IMG/VR virus record: IMGVR_UViG_3300042090_001401
Span: 1 to 58,879 of that record
Direction: 5' to 3' (one strand)
Source: a virus
Length of the DNA: 58,879 nt
Shown here: positions 7,113-16,327 of the stretch, one piece after another
Layout: every line of letters starts with the position of its first letter
How positions within the stretch are numbered: position 1 is the first letter of the stretch
The notes under the pieces: model-generated
Told to the model about the DNA's origin: nothing
Databases searched by the model: none
The model's input: only the letters and a program-made list of their open reading frames with translations
Translations under genes and position numbers: made by a program

Positions 7113-7606
7113 GCGGACGTCGGTCCCTTGGCCACGATGCCGGCGAACACGGCGACCGCGCCGACGACCATCGCGAGCGTCGGGGTCGTGCCGTTCATGA
7201 TCGACTCGACCAGCGTCCCGAGCGCGGCCATGCCGGCCGAGATGTAGAACGCGTGCACCTTGTCGACCTTCGCGGCGAGCGACAGCAGCAGGTAGACCGC
7301 GACCGCGCCGGCCGCGAGCAGCGATCCGCCGCGCCACAACTTCTCGATCATCCCGACCTCGGTCGCCGGGTTCATGGCCGGCGCGGGCGTCGGGGTCGCG
7401 ACCTGGGCGGGCGCGGGCGTCGCGGCCTGGGACCCGGACCCGGCCGCCGCGATCGCCGACCCCGCGGACCCAGCCGACCCGGCGGACCCGGAGCCGAGCT
7501 GCTGCGCCGCGGCGTTGCGACCCAAGTACATCGCCCCCTCGTGAACCCCGACGGTCAGACAGAACGTGCCGAGTATGAAGGCCAGTACGAGGGCGCGGGT
7601 GTTCAT
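7109..7606 (-). CDS. holin-like multi-spanning membrane protein
   Basis: 165 residues from the ATG at 7606, directly behind a TGGACA-17-TAGGCT promoter. One membrane segment at residues 5-22, then a low-complexity Gly-Ser-Ala and Ala-Pro-Thr linker (repeated GSA units near residue 45), then three further hydrophobic segments (SLLAAGAVAVYLLLSLAA, AFYISAGMAALGTLVESIM and TLAMVVGAVAVFAGIVA). Position just before the spanins and endolysin supports a holin. The periplasmic-like linker is unusual for a holin. Confidence 0.65.
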   Translation of the reverse strand: MNTRALVLAFILGTFCLTVGVHEGAMYLGRNAAAQQLGSGSAGSAGSAGSAIAAAGSGSQAATPAPAQVATPTPAPAMNPATEVGMIEKLWRGGSLLAAGAVAVYLLLSLAAKVDKVHAFYISAGMAALGTLVESIMNGTTPTLAMVVGAVAVFAGIVAKGPTSA

Positions 7607-7613
7607 GCCCTGG

Positions 7614-7642
7614 AGCCTACATGCGGGACCCGGACCTGTCCA
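7614..7642 (-). promoter_or_regulatory. late-class promoter for the lysis cassette
   Basis: TGGACA, 17-base spacer, TAGGCT, then 7 bases to the ATG of the holin-like gene. Lies in the gap after the stop of the gene at 7644-8246. Confidence 0.7.
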
Positions 7643-7643
7643 A

Positions 7644-8246
7644 TCAGCGTCCCTGACGCGTCTCCAGGCCCTCCAGCAGCGCCGCGTTGCGGCGCGCGGT
7701 GTCGCGTACCTCGGCGAGTTCACGCGCGTAGGCGTCGAGCTGTGAGGCCAGGGCGTCGACCCGGTCGCGCTCCTGCTGGAGGGTGATCCGGGCCCCCTCG
7801 TCGGCGACCCCCCGGTCGTAGATGTACCGCCCGACCAGCACGGCCGAGGTCACCGCGGGCACGGCGATCACCGTGATCACGACCTTCAGCCGGCGGATCG
7901 TTCGCTCGAGGGCGGACATCTGCTCGGCCGGCGGCTTGTCGCCCATGGCCTTGAAGATCCGGTCCGCGGCGTCCTTGCGCGCCTCGAGCACCATCGACCG
8001 GACCTGCTCGCGGGTGTGCTCGTCGCGGGCGTAGAGCCGCGCGAGGTCGGGGTCCTCGTTGATGCGCTTGGTGATGCCCGTGTCGGGACCCTCGAACGCG
8101 TCGGGCACGGCGTCGGTGTCGGCCGCGCGCGCGAGCTCGCCGACCTGGTCGTGACCGGCCTGGGACTTCGCGCGCTCGCGCCGCGCCGCGGCCCCTTCGA
8201 GGTCGCGTTGGGTCTGCGACCACCAGGGCCGACGCTTGTCCGACAT
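7644..8246 (-). CDS. membrane-anchored coiled-coil protein
   Basis: 200 residues from the ATG at 8246 (a TTG at 8255 is in frame but lies within the promoter). A charged cytoplasmic N-terminal half of about 120 residues, one membrane segment (VVITVIAVPAVTSAVLVG near residue 125-142), then a coiled coil (ITLQQERDRVDALASQLDAY). Located just upstream of the holin-like gene; could be an antiholin or a second holin component, or an unrelated membrane protein. Not recognised. Confidence 0.6.
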   Translation of the reverse strand: MSDKRRPWWSQTQRDLEGAAARRERAKSQAGHDQVGELARAADTDAVPDAFEGPDTGITKRINEDPDLARLYARDEHTREQVRSMVLEARKDAADRIFKAMGDKPPAEQMSALERTIRRLKVVITVIAVPAVTSAVLVGRYIYDRGVADEGARITLQQERDRVDALASQLDAYARELAEVRDTARRNAALLEGLETRQGR

Positions 8247-8253
8247 GAGGTAC

Positions 8254-8282
8254 AAGCTACATGTCGCGCGCGCACGCGTCCA
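8254..8282 (-). promoter_or_regulatory. late-class promoter for the coiled-coil membrane protein
   Basis: TGGACG, 17-base spacer, TAGCTT, then 7 bases to the ATG at 8246. It lies within the last codons of the methyltransferase gene. Confidence 0.65.
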
Positions 8283-8964
8283 ACGAGGCGTCGCTCGTCG
8301 ACGGTCGACACGTCGCGTCCGCCGGCGAACGCGACACGTAAATGTTCCACGCGCGCGTGACGCCGCCGGACCCCGGGAACAGGTCGACGAACGTGTCGCC
8401 GGGCAGCGCGCCGACCAGGTCGAACAGCCAGTAGCAGAACGCGGCCGGCTTGGCGCCGACGACTCGGCGCGGATCCGTCGTTCTCGGCCGAGCGCAACGG
8501 ATGACCGCGTCCGGTCGCGCGCCCAGTTCGAGGTCGCGCCGCTCGCCGCTGTAGAGCACGGGCTCCCACGCCTGCAGGGGACCGAGCGCCTTGACGACGC
8601 GTACGCCGCGAAACCATGCGGCGACCCGCGGCGCGAGCCCGAGCTCGCACGCGGTCGCGAGTACGTCGGGCAGCGCGCGCGACGAGGTGGATAGCGCCCA
8701 CGCGTCGCTCTGCTGCAGTTGCGACAGGAGCGCGCGGTGGTCGACCTCGCCCGCGTAGTCGACGTGTCCCGAGTAGTAGCGCCTCGACAGCCCCGGGTAC
8801 GGCGGATCGGCGTACGTGAAGGTCATCGGACGCGTCGTGTAGGTCCTCCGCGACGCGTCTCTGCCGAACCGGTGGAGGGCCTGTCGACATCGCTTCGAGC
8901 AGGTTCTCGCGTCGCGTCGTTTCGTCGCGTCGAGCAGCTCGTTACACCACGCGCATTTCGTCAT
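8257..8964 (-). CDS. DNA N6-adenine methyltransferase with N-terminal zinc finger
   Basis: 235 residues. A CAWC ... CSKRC zinc finger at residues 4-28 is followed by the amino-methyltransferase motif TYADPPYPG (DPPY, motif IV) near residue 49, and the SAM-binding VDLFPGSGG (motif I) near residue 205, the motif order expected for a class in which the catalytic motif comes first. Likely modifies adenine in phage DNA. It follows the giant tail gene after 67 intergenic bases containing a dyad element and a TTGACA hexamer. Confidence 0.75.
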   Translation of the reverse strand: MTKCAWCNELLDATKRRDARTCSKRCRQALHRFGRDASRRTYTTRPMTFTYADPPYPGLSRRYYSGHVDYAGEVDHRALLSQLQQSDAWALSTSSRALPDVLATACELGLAPRVAAWFRGVRVVKALGPLQAWEPVLYSGERRDLELGARPDAVIRCARPRTTDPRRVVGAKPAAFCYWLFDLVGALPGDTFVDLFPGSGGVTRAWNIYVSRSPADATCRPSTSDASLDACARDM

Positions 8965-8985
8965 GCACGCAACGTCGCGCGAGCC

Positions 8986-9031
8986 GTCGCGACTGTCAAG
9001 CGGCGACGCGTCGCGGCTCGAGGTGCGACGG
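8986..9031. repeat. compound palindrome, left copy of an inverted 23-bp element
   Basis: Bases 9009-9031 are identical to the reverse complement of 27267-27289. The 23-mer is itself nearly palindromic, with CGTCGC and GCGACG arms around a CTCGAG core. A second palindrome, GTCGCGAC, sits at 8986-8993; the right copy also has GTCGCGAC next to it (27253-27260). The element begins one base from the tail-gene stop codon. A terminator is possible but no T-run follows; a binding site for a dimeric protein fits as well. Confidence 0.6.
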
Positions 9032-12000
9032 CTAGCTGTACTTTGAGTAACCAGCGCGCAGTACGACCTGCGAGACGAACCCCGAGAACGCCTGTTCCGC
9101 GCCGGCGCCGATTCGCAGCCTGGTGAGACGCGTGCCGTCGTACGTCCACGTCGAGTTTCGACCGTAGCCACTCGTCGGCGTCAGGTTGTCGATGCACGCG
9201 ATCCCAGCGTATGGGTTGGTCGCGTTGTCGGTCAGCTCGGACGCGCACCAGCGACCGGCGAGCGAGAAGTTGCCCGTCCAGCTGATGGCGGATCCGTTGA
9301 GCGACGACACGACCGCGGGCGTCGAGTCCCAGTGGTCAAAACGCGCGTCGTCGGTCGAGTCGACGAGCAGCTCGCGGCGATTCTTGGAGTCGACGCCGTC
9401 GTCCACGCACACGATGGTCGAGGTCGGCGGCGACGCCGCGCCCGCGTGCGTCCCGTAGACGTCGAGCTCGCCCTCCTCGTTGAGCTGCAGGAGCATTTCG
9501 CCGGACCCGGCCGGCGCCGCGTAGGTCGCGATCACGTCCTGCGACAGCTGACCGCCGGGCAGGTGCGGGATCAGCGGCGACACGTCCGTGCCCATCTGCA
9601 CGTGGACGACGTGCGACAGCTCGAGGTCGAGCAGGCCGAACTGCGACCGGAACGCGATCGCTCCGCTCACCGTCGATGCGTCCCACGCCGTGAAGTTGAC
9701 GACGTAGCGCGTCCACGTCGAGGTCAGCGTGACGTTGACGGTTTGCTTCGCGACCGCCGCGGCGTTCTCAAGCACGACCGCGAGCCCGGTCTGCGTGCCG
9801 GTGACGCGCGCCCAGAACGTGATCGACAGGTTCGCGCCCGAGCCGAGCGGGATACCCTGCGCGAGCAGGCCCGCGGTCGTTCCGGCCGGCACGAGGATCC
9901 CGAGCGCGAGCCCGGTCGCGTCGGTGATGTCGTACGTCGGCGCGCCGGCGCCCGACTCGATCGCCCAGTCGACGCCCTGAAAGTTGAACGACTGGATCAG
10001 GTTTTGCGAGCTCGCGGCCGCCGCGGTGCACGCGCCCATGGTCGAGCTCGCCGAGTAGACGTTCAGACGCGGACAGTAGCCGATCGGAAACTGCCCGGGC
10101 CCGAGCCGGACGATCGTCTCGTTGCCTCCGCTGTCGAGTTGACCCGGCGCGTACACGGCGTCGACGAGCGACGTCGTCATCACGCCGTTGGGGTCGACGC
10201 CGTAGTTCCAGTGCGCGGCGACCTGCGCGGCCGTCAGACACGCGCCGTCGAAGAAGTAGCCGAACGCCTGCACGCCGGCCATCGGCGACTGCGTCGCGGT
10301 CGAGTTGCCAACGAGCATGAGGGTCTGCCCGTTGCTGTTGTAGATCTCGCCGATGCTCGAGGTCGCCACGTTCACGTTGCCCCGGTCGTCAAACGCGGTC
10401 AGCCCTGCGGTCGGCGAGTACGTGATCGCCGCCATGTGCCAACCCCCGTCGGCGACGTTCGAGCCGACCCGCACCGCGGCGATCGTGCCGAACTTGCCGG
10501 TGAGGATCGCGTTGACCTGCCCGCTCGCGTCCAGTTCCAGCGACCACCCGGCCGACGAGTCGCGGCGACCGCAGAGTCCGCACGCCCCGCCGTACACGTC
10601 CTCGTCGATGCGGAAGATCACGATCGCCGTGAACGAGCCGGACGCCATCGGCGACATGAACCGCGTGCCGGGGCTCTCGCCCGTCGACTGCAGCACCGGG
10701 CCGGTGCGCGAGAACTGCCACGCCGTGACCTCGGCGACCCCGCCGCCCCACTGACCGACGCCCGCGACGGTCGGCACGGCAGAGCCCGAGCTCGCCGCGA
10801 AGGCGAGCTGGCGCGAGCTGATCGCGTCCTGCGAGCACGTGTAGCCGCCGCCCGCGAGCACGAGCGGGTGCGGAACGCCCGCGAGGTACAGCGCGCGCTG
10901 CGCGACGTGCCACTGCTGCCACGTCGCCGGGACCGGCTGCACGCTCGGCGCGTCGAGCTGCAGGTCGAGATAGTAGCGCGGGTCGCTGAGGTCTTTCGCG
11001 ATCGACAACGCGAACTCGTCGAACTCGAACCCCGGAACCGCGATGCCCGAGCAGATGCCGTTGATGATCGTGCGGATCGTCACCGTGCCCTCGGGGATGT
11101 CGATCGACAGCCGACGCTGGACCCACGTGCCGCCGGTGATCGCCTCGTAGCCGGTGGTCGCCGACGCGAGCACGTTCGACATGTTGTCGAGCGCCTCGAG
11201 CGTGACCTGGCCCTGGTCGGTCGTGCCGCTCGCGTTGCTGCGCCAGCACGTCAAGATCGCCGAGCCTCCGTACTGCCAGCCAGCCGGAAGCGTGTAGTCC
11301 TGATGGTACTGCGCGGTTCCCGCCGTGATGCCGGCGCCCTTCGCATAGGTCGCGCTCGGGCTCGGCGAACTCGTCGACGTTAGCATCGCGAGGCTGTCGG
11401 CCGTCCACCCGGTGAAGGAGCCGCTCTCGAATGAACCGTTCGTCAACACGTTGCGTTGGAAGAGTCCGACGCGCAGCCGCGGCTCGCAGATGCTCGCGAA
11501 GGGCTGCGTCTGCAGACCGCCGAACGTGAACGTGACCTCGATGTAACGGGTGCCGGCCGGCAGCTGTCCGGTCGTCAGGTCGAACACCTCGAACACGTTG
11601 CCGAGCGGCGCCGTCCACGTGTTGCTGGTGCTGCCCAGGCTGGCCATCGACGAGTTCAGGTACGTGATGGTGGCCTGCACCTGGTCCGCGCCGGACGCGC
11701 CGGTGACGTTGCTGGCTGCGTAGAATTCGAGCCACGCGATCAGCCCGCGCGGCAGGTAGCCGAGCAGGTCGACGGTCTGCGACAGCGTCGCCGCGTTGAC
11801 CGTGCCCGTCGCGAAGTTGCCGGTGGTCTTGTAGATCGACTGCGTCGTCCCGGATTCGATCGTGGCGTTCGTGCCCGTCCAGCACGGGCCGACCGTCGCG
11901 CCCGGCCCGTTGACGATCCACCGCGTGTTTCCCAGAAGGTTGCGCCAGCGCTCGGCGCGAATGCGGACCTTGGGCGTATCCCACTCGTTCGCGTTCAGCG

Positions 12001-15000
12001 CGGTCGTCGTCGTGTGGATCGACACGTCCATGTCGCCGTAGCCGGCCGCGCCGACCAGAAAGTCGGCGAACGGGTCGCCGACGAACGTGTACCCGCTGAG
12101 CAGCGTCTGCTCGGTGCCCGCGAGCTCGCCGGGCTGCGCGGCGACCTTGGTCACGCCGACGCCGTAGGTCACCGCGTCGGTCGGGGTCTGCGACGCCTCG
12201 TCGCCGCGGATGAACATCGCGGACAGTCGGTCGCGGCTCGTGCAGTTGAACCCGAACCCCTCCTCCATGTTCGTGACCTTGCCGAAGTAGCCCGAGTAGC
12301 CGCTCGCCGCGACGCTCGCCGGCTGCAACGCGACGCCGGTCATGACCTCGCCGGCGAGACACGGCTGCCCGACGCGCGGCGACAACGCGTGGCGACCGAC
12401 CACGGAGATCGCGTCGGTCGGGTCGGCGCCAGAGCCCGAGATCGAACCGCGCTTCGCGGACATGACGACGTCGACCACGCCCGTGTTGTCCGGGAACGTC
12501 CGCGTGCCCATCAGCGTCGTCGGGCCGAACGCGCCGCCGATCATGTACACGTCCTCGCCGACCACGTGGTCGTGCGCGCTCGTGTCGAGCATCCCGCGCC
12601 ACACCTGCTCGAACAGCCACGGCCCGACGCCCGCGTTCGAGGTGTCCTGCACCGACTGCCAGGCCATGATCTCGTTGCCGCCGACGAGCATGAGCGGAAA
12701 GCCGTAGGTCTCGATGTCGCTGTACGTCCACGAGGTCGCGCACAACGTCGCGGCGAGCTGCGGGTTCAGCCCGGATATCAGGATGCCCGTGCTGATATCG
12801 TATGGACCGAGCGACCGGTCGTACGCGGCCGCCACGACGCCGTGCGCGGGGAAGTTCGCGAGCGCGAGGTCGGACACGAACGCCTGGCTGCCGACCAGCG
12901 ACAACACGCGCTTGTCCGCGGCGCCGTACGACGAGGACGCGTCGTCAGGATAGGCGAGGAACATGATCCGCTGCTGGTCCGCGGACGCGTACTGCCCGTA
13001 GGACACGCCCAGGCCCATCAGCTGGCGCGGCGCGAGCTGCTCGAGGCGCGTCGTCAGCGGCGCGGGCGACGGGATGTAGATCTGCCACGGCAGCGGGCTG
13101 GAGTAGCTCGCGCCCTGGCCGACCGAGTAGATGTCCTGCATCGCGGTGACCTTTACGCTCGACTCGCCGATCTGTCCAAGGTCGACGTCGGTAACCCGAA
13201 ACACGACGCCGTTCGCGAGCGACGGATAGTCGGCGAGCGTGAGCAGAAACACTGAGCCGGGTCGCAACGTCGCCGCCGAACGGTTGAGCGTCACCTTGAT
13301 CTGTTGCAACGGCACCGACAACAGCGACAGGTCACGCGTCGCGAGGTTCTGCGCGTTCGCCGCCGACGCGCAGCCCTTGTACTCGCTCGTCACCGTTCGC
13401 AGCTGGCCGTTCTGTCCGCTGCCGAGCTGGCCCGCTACCGTCGACTGCATCATCGCCGACGCGGTGTTCTGCGCGAGCTGCGAGCCCTCGTTGTAGCCGG
13501 CCGCGCGGTCGTAAAACTTCACGCGCACCGCGTTCGCGACGTTGCGCCAGCCGGGCACCGTGTTGTCGTCGACCGAGATCACCTGCGCGGCGGTGAACTG
13601 CGGGATCCCCGAGATCGGCTGGTAGTCGTTTCTGATGAGCTTGTACGTCAGCTGCCCGGTGACCGGGTCGACGTAGACCGCGCCGCACGTCTGGTTGCAG
13701 ATGTCTTGAATCAGCTCGCGCGCGTCGCCGAGCGTGTCGACGCACCGCGAGTAGCCGTTGCCCTCGGCGAGCAGCGTCGTCGACGCGGCCATGAACGACG
13801 CCGTGTTGATCTGCGTCGGGTCGGCGATCCCGACCTTGCCCCACTTCTCGACGACCAGGTCGTAGAGCACGCTCGCCGGGTCGGCGTCCTGCTGCGTCGA
13901 CCATCCCTGGTTGAACTGGTAGCGATAGCTGCTGACCTCGAACGAGATCGCCGGGATGTTCGGCGCGCCGCCACCGACCTGCGACGAGAAGTAGAACGCA
14001 TCCCAGAACGGGAAAGGCGTGTTCGTCCACTGCGTCGGAATGTCGTGTTTGCCCGTGAGGCCCACGAGCAGCTGGCCGCGGTAGCCGGGGATCGTCGTCG
14101 GGTCGACGTCGATGTAGTTGTTCTGCGTCGTGATCTGATTACCGCCGACCGCGCCCGACCGACGCATGAACCATCCCAGGTCGGTCACGTCGTTATAAAC
14201 GCTCGCGCTGACCGCGTTCGCGGACGACTTGAACGCGATGCCGAAGCTGCACACGTTCGACGACGTCGCAAGCGCGAGTGTCGTCTGCGGGATCTGCGCC
14301 TCCGACGTGCCGGTCGCGCCGACGATGCACGAACAGCCGCCGCCGAGCGATGTCGACTGATCTGACTCGATCGTGAGTCCGCTCAACGTCGAGTTCGTCG
14401 GGTTGCTCGACTGCGGCGCCGCGCTCGGCACCTCGTAGCCGACGAAGGTCGCGACCAGTTCGAACTCGGCGGTGAGCGAGTTCGTCCACTGCGGTAGCAC
14501 GACGTTGCTCACGTGTTGCTGCGTCGCAGTCATGAACGTGTCGACCGGATAGAGAACGCTCGACACGCCGCGGAACGAGAACAGCTGCGCGAATTGGTTG
14601 AGCGAGTTCGCGGCGACGACAGGCTGCGGCGGGTTCGTGCTCGCGATCGTGTTGTTGAGGTAGATCGCCATCGTGCACGGCGTGCCCGAGCCGCCGCTGT
14701 TGAGCGTCGTGCCGACCTGGGCGAAGCCGGCCGGCGTCGACAGCGACGGCGTCTGGCCCTGGGTAACCACGACGAGCACGAGCGTGTCGCCGACGCCCAT
14801 CGCGGTCGGATACGTCGGACTGAGCGTGACGCCAGCGCCGGACGCGACCGGACCCGCCTCGACGAACGTCGGCAGCGTGCCCGGGTTGTTATTCGAGATC
14901 CGCTGGTCGGTTCCGCCGTTGAAGAACGAGACCCAGCCGACGCAGCCCGGCCACGGCACCGACTGGCCGATGTAGTTCGGATAGTCGGGAAAGCCCTCCT

Positions 15001-15472
15001 CGTTGTCGCTATCGTTGGTCGCGCCCTCGTAGTAGACGTATTGGCCCGAGCCGCCGGGGATCCCGTTCGACACCGCGCCGTTCTGTCCGGGCAGCTGGTA
15101 GCCAAGCGACGAGTAGACCTCGCCGATCCACATCCCGTATAGCGTCGCGTTCGTGTTCGCGACGTTCGCGCGTGGCCCCATCGGGATCCCGCAGTCGAAC
15201 GCCATGTTGATGCCGTGGTTGACCGTGCCCGACGCCTGATTGAGATTGCCGTACGTCCACGCGCCGCTGACCTGAAAGCCGCCGTACCACGCGAACAGCG
15301 GACGCTTCACGCGACAGCGCCCGTAGATGAGGTTCAGCGGCTCGCCCTCGTTCGCGTGCGGCTCCTCGCTGAGGTACTTCGCGCCGGTGAACGGCGGCGC
15401 GAGCAGGTACTTGTTGATCGCCGACATCGCGACCGTTACGCCGATCTCGGCGACGATTGCCCAAGGATTCAC
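9032..15472 (-). CDS. giant tail-tip/host-specificity protein (central fibre, gpJ-like role)
   Basis: 2146 residues, from a GTG overlapping the previous stop codon. The N terminus has a hydrophobic segment (IVAEIGVTVAMSAI) like lambda-type tail-tip proteins. Residues 205-417 are an inserted beta-sandwich-like module also present in the product of 16328-19681. Residues about 430-830 (including VEKWGKVGIAD and ELIQDICNQTCGAVYVDPVTG) match the phage tail-tip core. The C-terminal 1,000 residues are Ser/Thr/Gly-rich, with LamG-like segments (FTAIVIFRIDEDVYGG near 1640, HWNYGVDPNGV near 1790), probably carbohydrate binding. It should form the tail tip and determine adsorption. Confidence 0.75.
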   Translation of the reverse strand: MNPWAIVAEIGVTVAMSAINKYLLAPPFTGAKYLSEEPHANEGEPLNLIYGRCRVKRPLFAWYGGFQVSGAWTYGNLNQASGTVNHGINMAFDCGIPMGPRANVANTNATLYGMWIGEVYSSLGYQLPGQNGAVSNGIPGGSGQYVYYEGATNDSDNEEGFPDYPNYIGQSVPWPGCVGWVSFFNGGTDQRISNNNPGTLPTFVEAGPVASGAGVTLSPTYPTAMGVGDTLVLVVVTQGQTPSLSTPAGFAQVGTTLNSGGSGTPCTMAIYLNNTIASTNPPQPVVAANSLNQFAQLFSFRGVSSVLYPVDTFMTATQQHVSNVVLPQWTNSLTAEFELVATFVGYEVPSAAPQSSNPTNSTLSGLTIESDQSTSLGGGCSCIVGATGTSEAQIPQTTLALATSSNVCSFGIAFKSSANAVSASVYNDVTDLGWFMRRSGAVGGNQITTQNNYIDVDPTTIPGYRGQLLVGLTGKHDIPTQWTNTPFPFWDAFYFSSQVGGGAPNIPAISFEVSSYRYQFNQGWSTQQDADPASVLYDLVVEKWGKVGIADPTQINTASFMAASTTLLAEGNGYSRCVDTLGDARELIQDICNQTCGAVYVDPVTGQLTYKLIRNDYQPISGIPQFTAAQVISVDDNTVPGWRNVANAVRVKFYDRAAGYNEGSQLAQNTASAMMQSTVAGQLGSGQNGQLRTVTSEYKGCASAANAQNLATRDLSLLSVPLQQIKVTLNRSAATLRPGSVFLLTLADYPSLANGVVFRVTDVDLGQIGESSVKVTAMQDIYSVGQGASYSSPLPWQIYIPSPAPLTTRLEQLAPRQLMGLGVSYGQYASADQQRIMFLAYPDDASSSYGAADKRVLSLVGSQAFVSDLALANFPAHGVVAAAYDRSLGPYDISTGILISGLNPQLAATLCATSWTYSDIETYGFPLMLVGGNEIMAWQSVQDTSNAGVGPWLFEQVWRGMLDTSAHDHVVGEDVYMIGGAFGPTTLMGTRTFPDNTGVVDVVMSAKRGSISGSGADPTDAISVVGRHALSPRVGQPCLAGEVMTGVALQPASVAASGYSGYFGKVTNMEEGFGFNCTSRDRLSAMFIRGDEASQTPTDAVTYGVGVTKVAAQPGELAGTEQTLLSGYTFVGDPFADFLVGAAGYGDMDVSIHTTTTALNANEWDTPKVRIRAERWRNLLGNTRWIVNGPGATVGPCWTGTNATIESGTTQSIYKTTGNFATGTVNAATLSQTVDLLGYLPRGLIAWLEFYAASNVTGASGADQVQATITYLNSSMASLGSTSNTWTAPLGNVFEVFDLTTGQLPAGTRYIEVTFTFGGLQTQPFASICEPRLRVGLFQRNVLTNGSFESGSFTGWTADSLAMLTSTSSPSPSATYAKGAGITAGTAQYHQDYTLPAGWQYGGSAILTCWRSNASGTTDQGQVTLEALDNMSNVLASATTGYEAITGGTWVQRRLSIDIPEGTVTIRTIINGICSGIAVPGFEFDEFALSIAKDLSDPRYYLDLQLDAPSVQPVPATWQQWHVAQRALYLAGVPHPLVLAGGGYTCSQDAISSRQLAFAASSGSAVPTVAGVGQWGGGVAEVTAWQFSRTGPVLQSTGESPGTRFMSPMASGSFTAIVIFRIDEDVYGGACGLCGRRDSSAGWSLELDASGQVNAILTGKFGTIAAVRVGSNVADGGWHMAAITYSPTAGLTAFDDRGNVNVATSSIGEIYNSNGQTLMLVGNSTATQSPMAGVQAFGYFFDGACLTAAQVAAHWNYGVDPNGVMTTSLVDAVYAPGQLDSGGNETIVRLGPGQFPIGYCPRLNVYSASSTMGACTAAAASSQNLIQSFNFQGVDWAIESGAGAPTYDITDATGLALGILVPAGTTAGLLAQGIPLGSGANLSITFWARVTGTQTGLAVVLENAAAVAKQTVNVTLTSTWTRYVVNFTAWDASTVSGAIAFRSQFGLLDLELSHVVHVQMGTDVSPLIPHLPGGQLSQDVIATYAAPAGSGEMLLQLNEEGELDVYGTHAGAASPPTSTIVCVDDGVDSKNRRELLVDSTDDARFDHWDSTPAVVSSLNGSAISWTGNFSLAGRWCASELTDNATNPYAGIACIDNLTPTSGYGRNSTWTYDGTRLTRLRIGAGAEQAFSGFVSQVVLRAGYSKYS

Positions 15473-16323
15473 TGCGCCCCCGAGAAGCGCGGATCGCGCC
15501 AAAACCAATTCGACGACCGGATGTGCGGGTGGCCGCCGAAGTTCAACACGTTGTTGAACTTGTCCCGGCACGTCGTGACCTGGTGGTCGCAGCCGGGTCC
15601 GAGCGACACGACGTCGCCGACCTGGACCGAGCTCGGCAGCACGACGTCGAGGGTCAGCACGTTGCCGGTGACGTCCTGCGCGGTGATGGTCCGCAGCTCG
15701 CCGGTCGCGACGTGCTGCAGACTACCGAACGTGAAGTATGTGTTGGAGTATGGCGCGGTCGACGACACCGTGACCACGTTGCCGTTGATCGCGGTGATCG
15801 TCGGAACGCAGATGTTCGTGACCGGGATCTGACACATCGAGTCGCCGAGCACGTGGTTGCACAGCCGCGAGATCACCGCGCTGGGCAACTGCATTTGCAG
15901 CGACCGGTCGGTGAACGGCGGGACCGACAGCACCGCGGTTCGACGCGAGCCGCCCGACTCGCGGAACGAGCACGTATCGACGTAGCCGAACCACACCTGC
16001 TGACCCTGGCCGCTCCGCTGCTGCACGCTGTACACGCGCACCATCAACGTCTGCGGCGGGACGCCGTTGCCCGCGTAGCGCTCCACGACCGGGTCGAGCG
16101 CGGGTAGCTCGACGGTGACCGTCGGGATGTTCTCGATCCCCGACACGACCTGCAGCGCGCCGCGACGAATGCCGCCGGCGACCGCGAGATACGTGTTGCC
16201 GTTCCACGAGAAGTTCTGCGTATAGCCCGTGTAGCGGATCACGCCGCCGGTCGCGAACGTGAACTCGAACAGCTCGACGGGCCGGCTCGCCTGGACCGAG
16301 GTGTCGTCGTCGACGTAAGCCAC
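15469..16323 (-). CDS. tail-tip protein, DUF2163/BR0599-like
   Basis: 284 residues, GTG start. The pattern of this tail-tip family is visible: an N-terminal RPVELFEFT and YTQNFSWNGNTY region, a middle FGYVDTCSF, and the C-terminal CDHQVTTCRDKFNNVLNFGG motif (about residues 246-265) with conserved Cys and FGG. It lies between the two large tail proteins, the usual place for this baseplate-hub component, and may include peptidase-like packing of the tail tip. Confidence 0.75.
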   Translation of the reverse strand: MAYVDDDTSVQASRPVELFEFTFATGGVIRYTGYTQNFSWNGNTYLAVAGGIRRGALQVVSGIENIPTVTVELPALDPVVERYAGNGVPPQTLMVRVYSVQQRSGQGQQVWFGYVDTCSFRESGGSRRTAVLSVPPFTDRSLQMQLPSAVISRLCNHVLGDSMCQIPVTNICVPTITAINGNVVTVSSTAPYSNTYFTFGSLQHVATGELRTITAQDVTGNVLTLDVVLPSSVQVGDVVSLGPGCDHQVTTCRDKFNNVLNFGGHPHIRSSNWFWRDPRFSGAQ

Positions 16324-16327
16324 GGGT

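Noticed and set aside
8994-8999. TTGACA hexamer on the minus strand before the methyltransferase gene at 8257-8964
   Set aside because: No acceptable -10 box 16-18 bases downstream in this GC-rich gap, so not called as a promoter.
9332-15142. Long plus-strand open frames (for example 9332-11383, 11456-13255, 13304-14365) opposite the giant tail gene
   Set aside because: Very Arg/Asp/Val/Ala-rich products without motifs or ribosome sites; they are the antisense shadow expected in GC-rich DNA.
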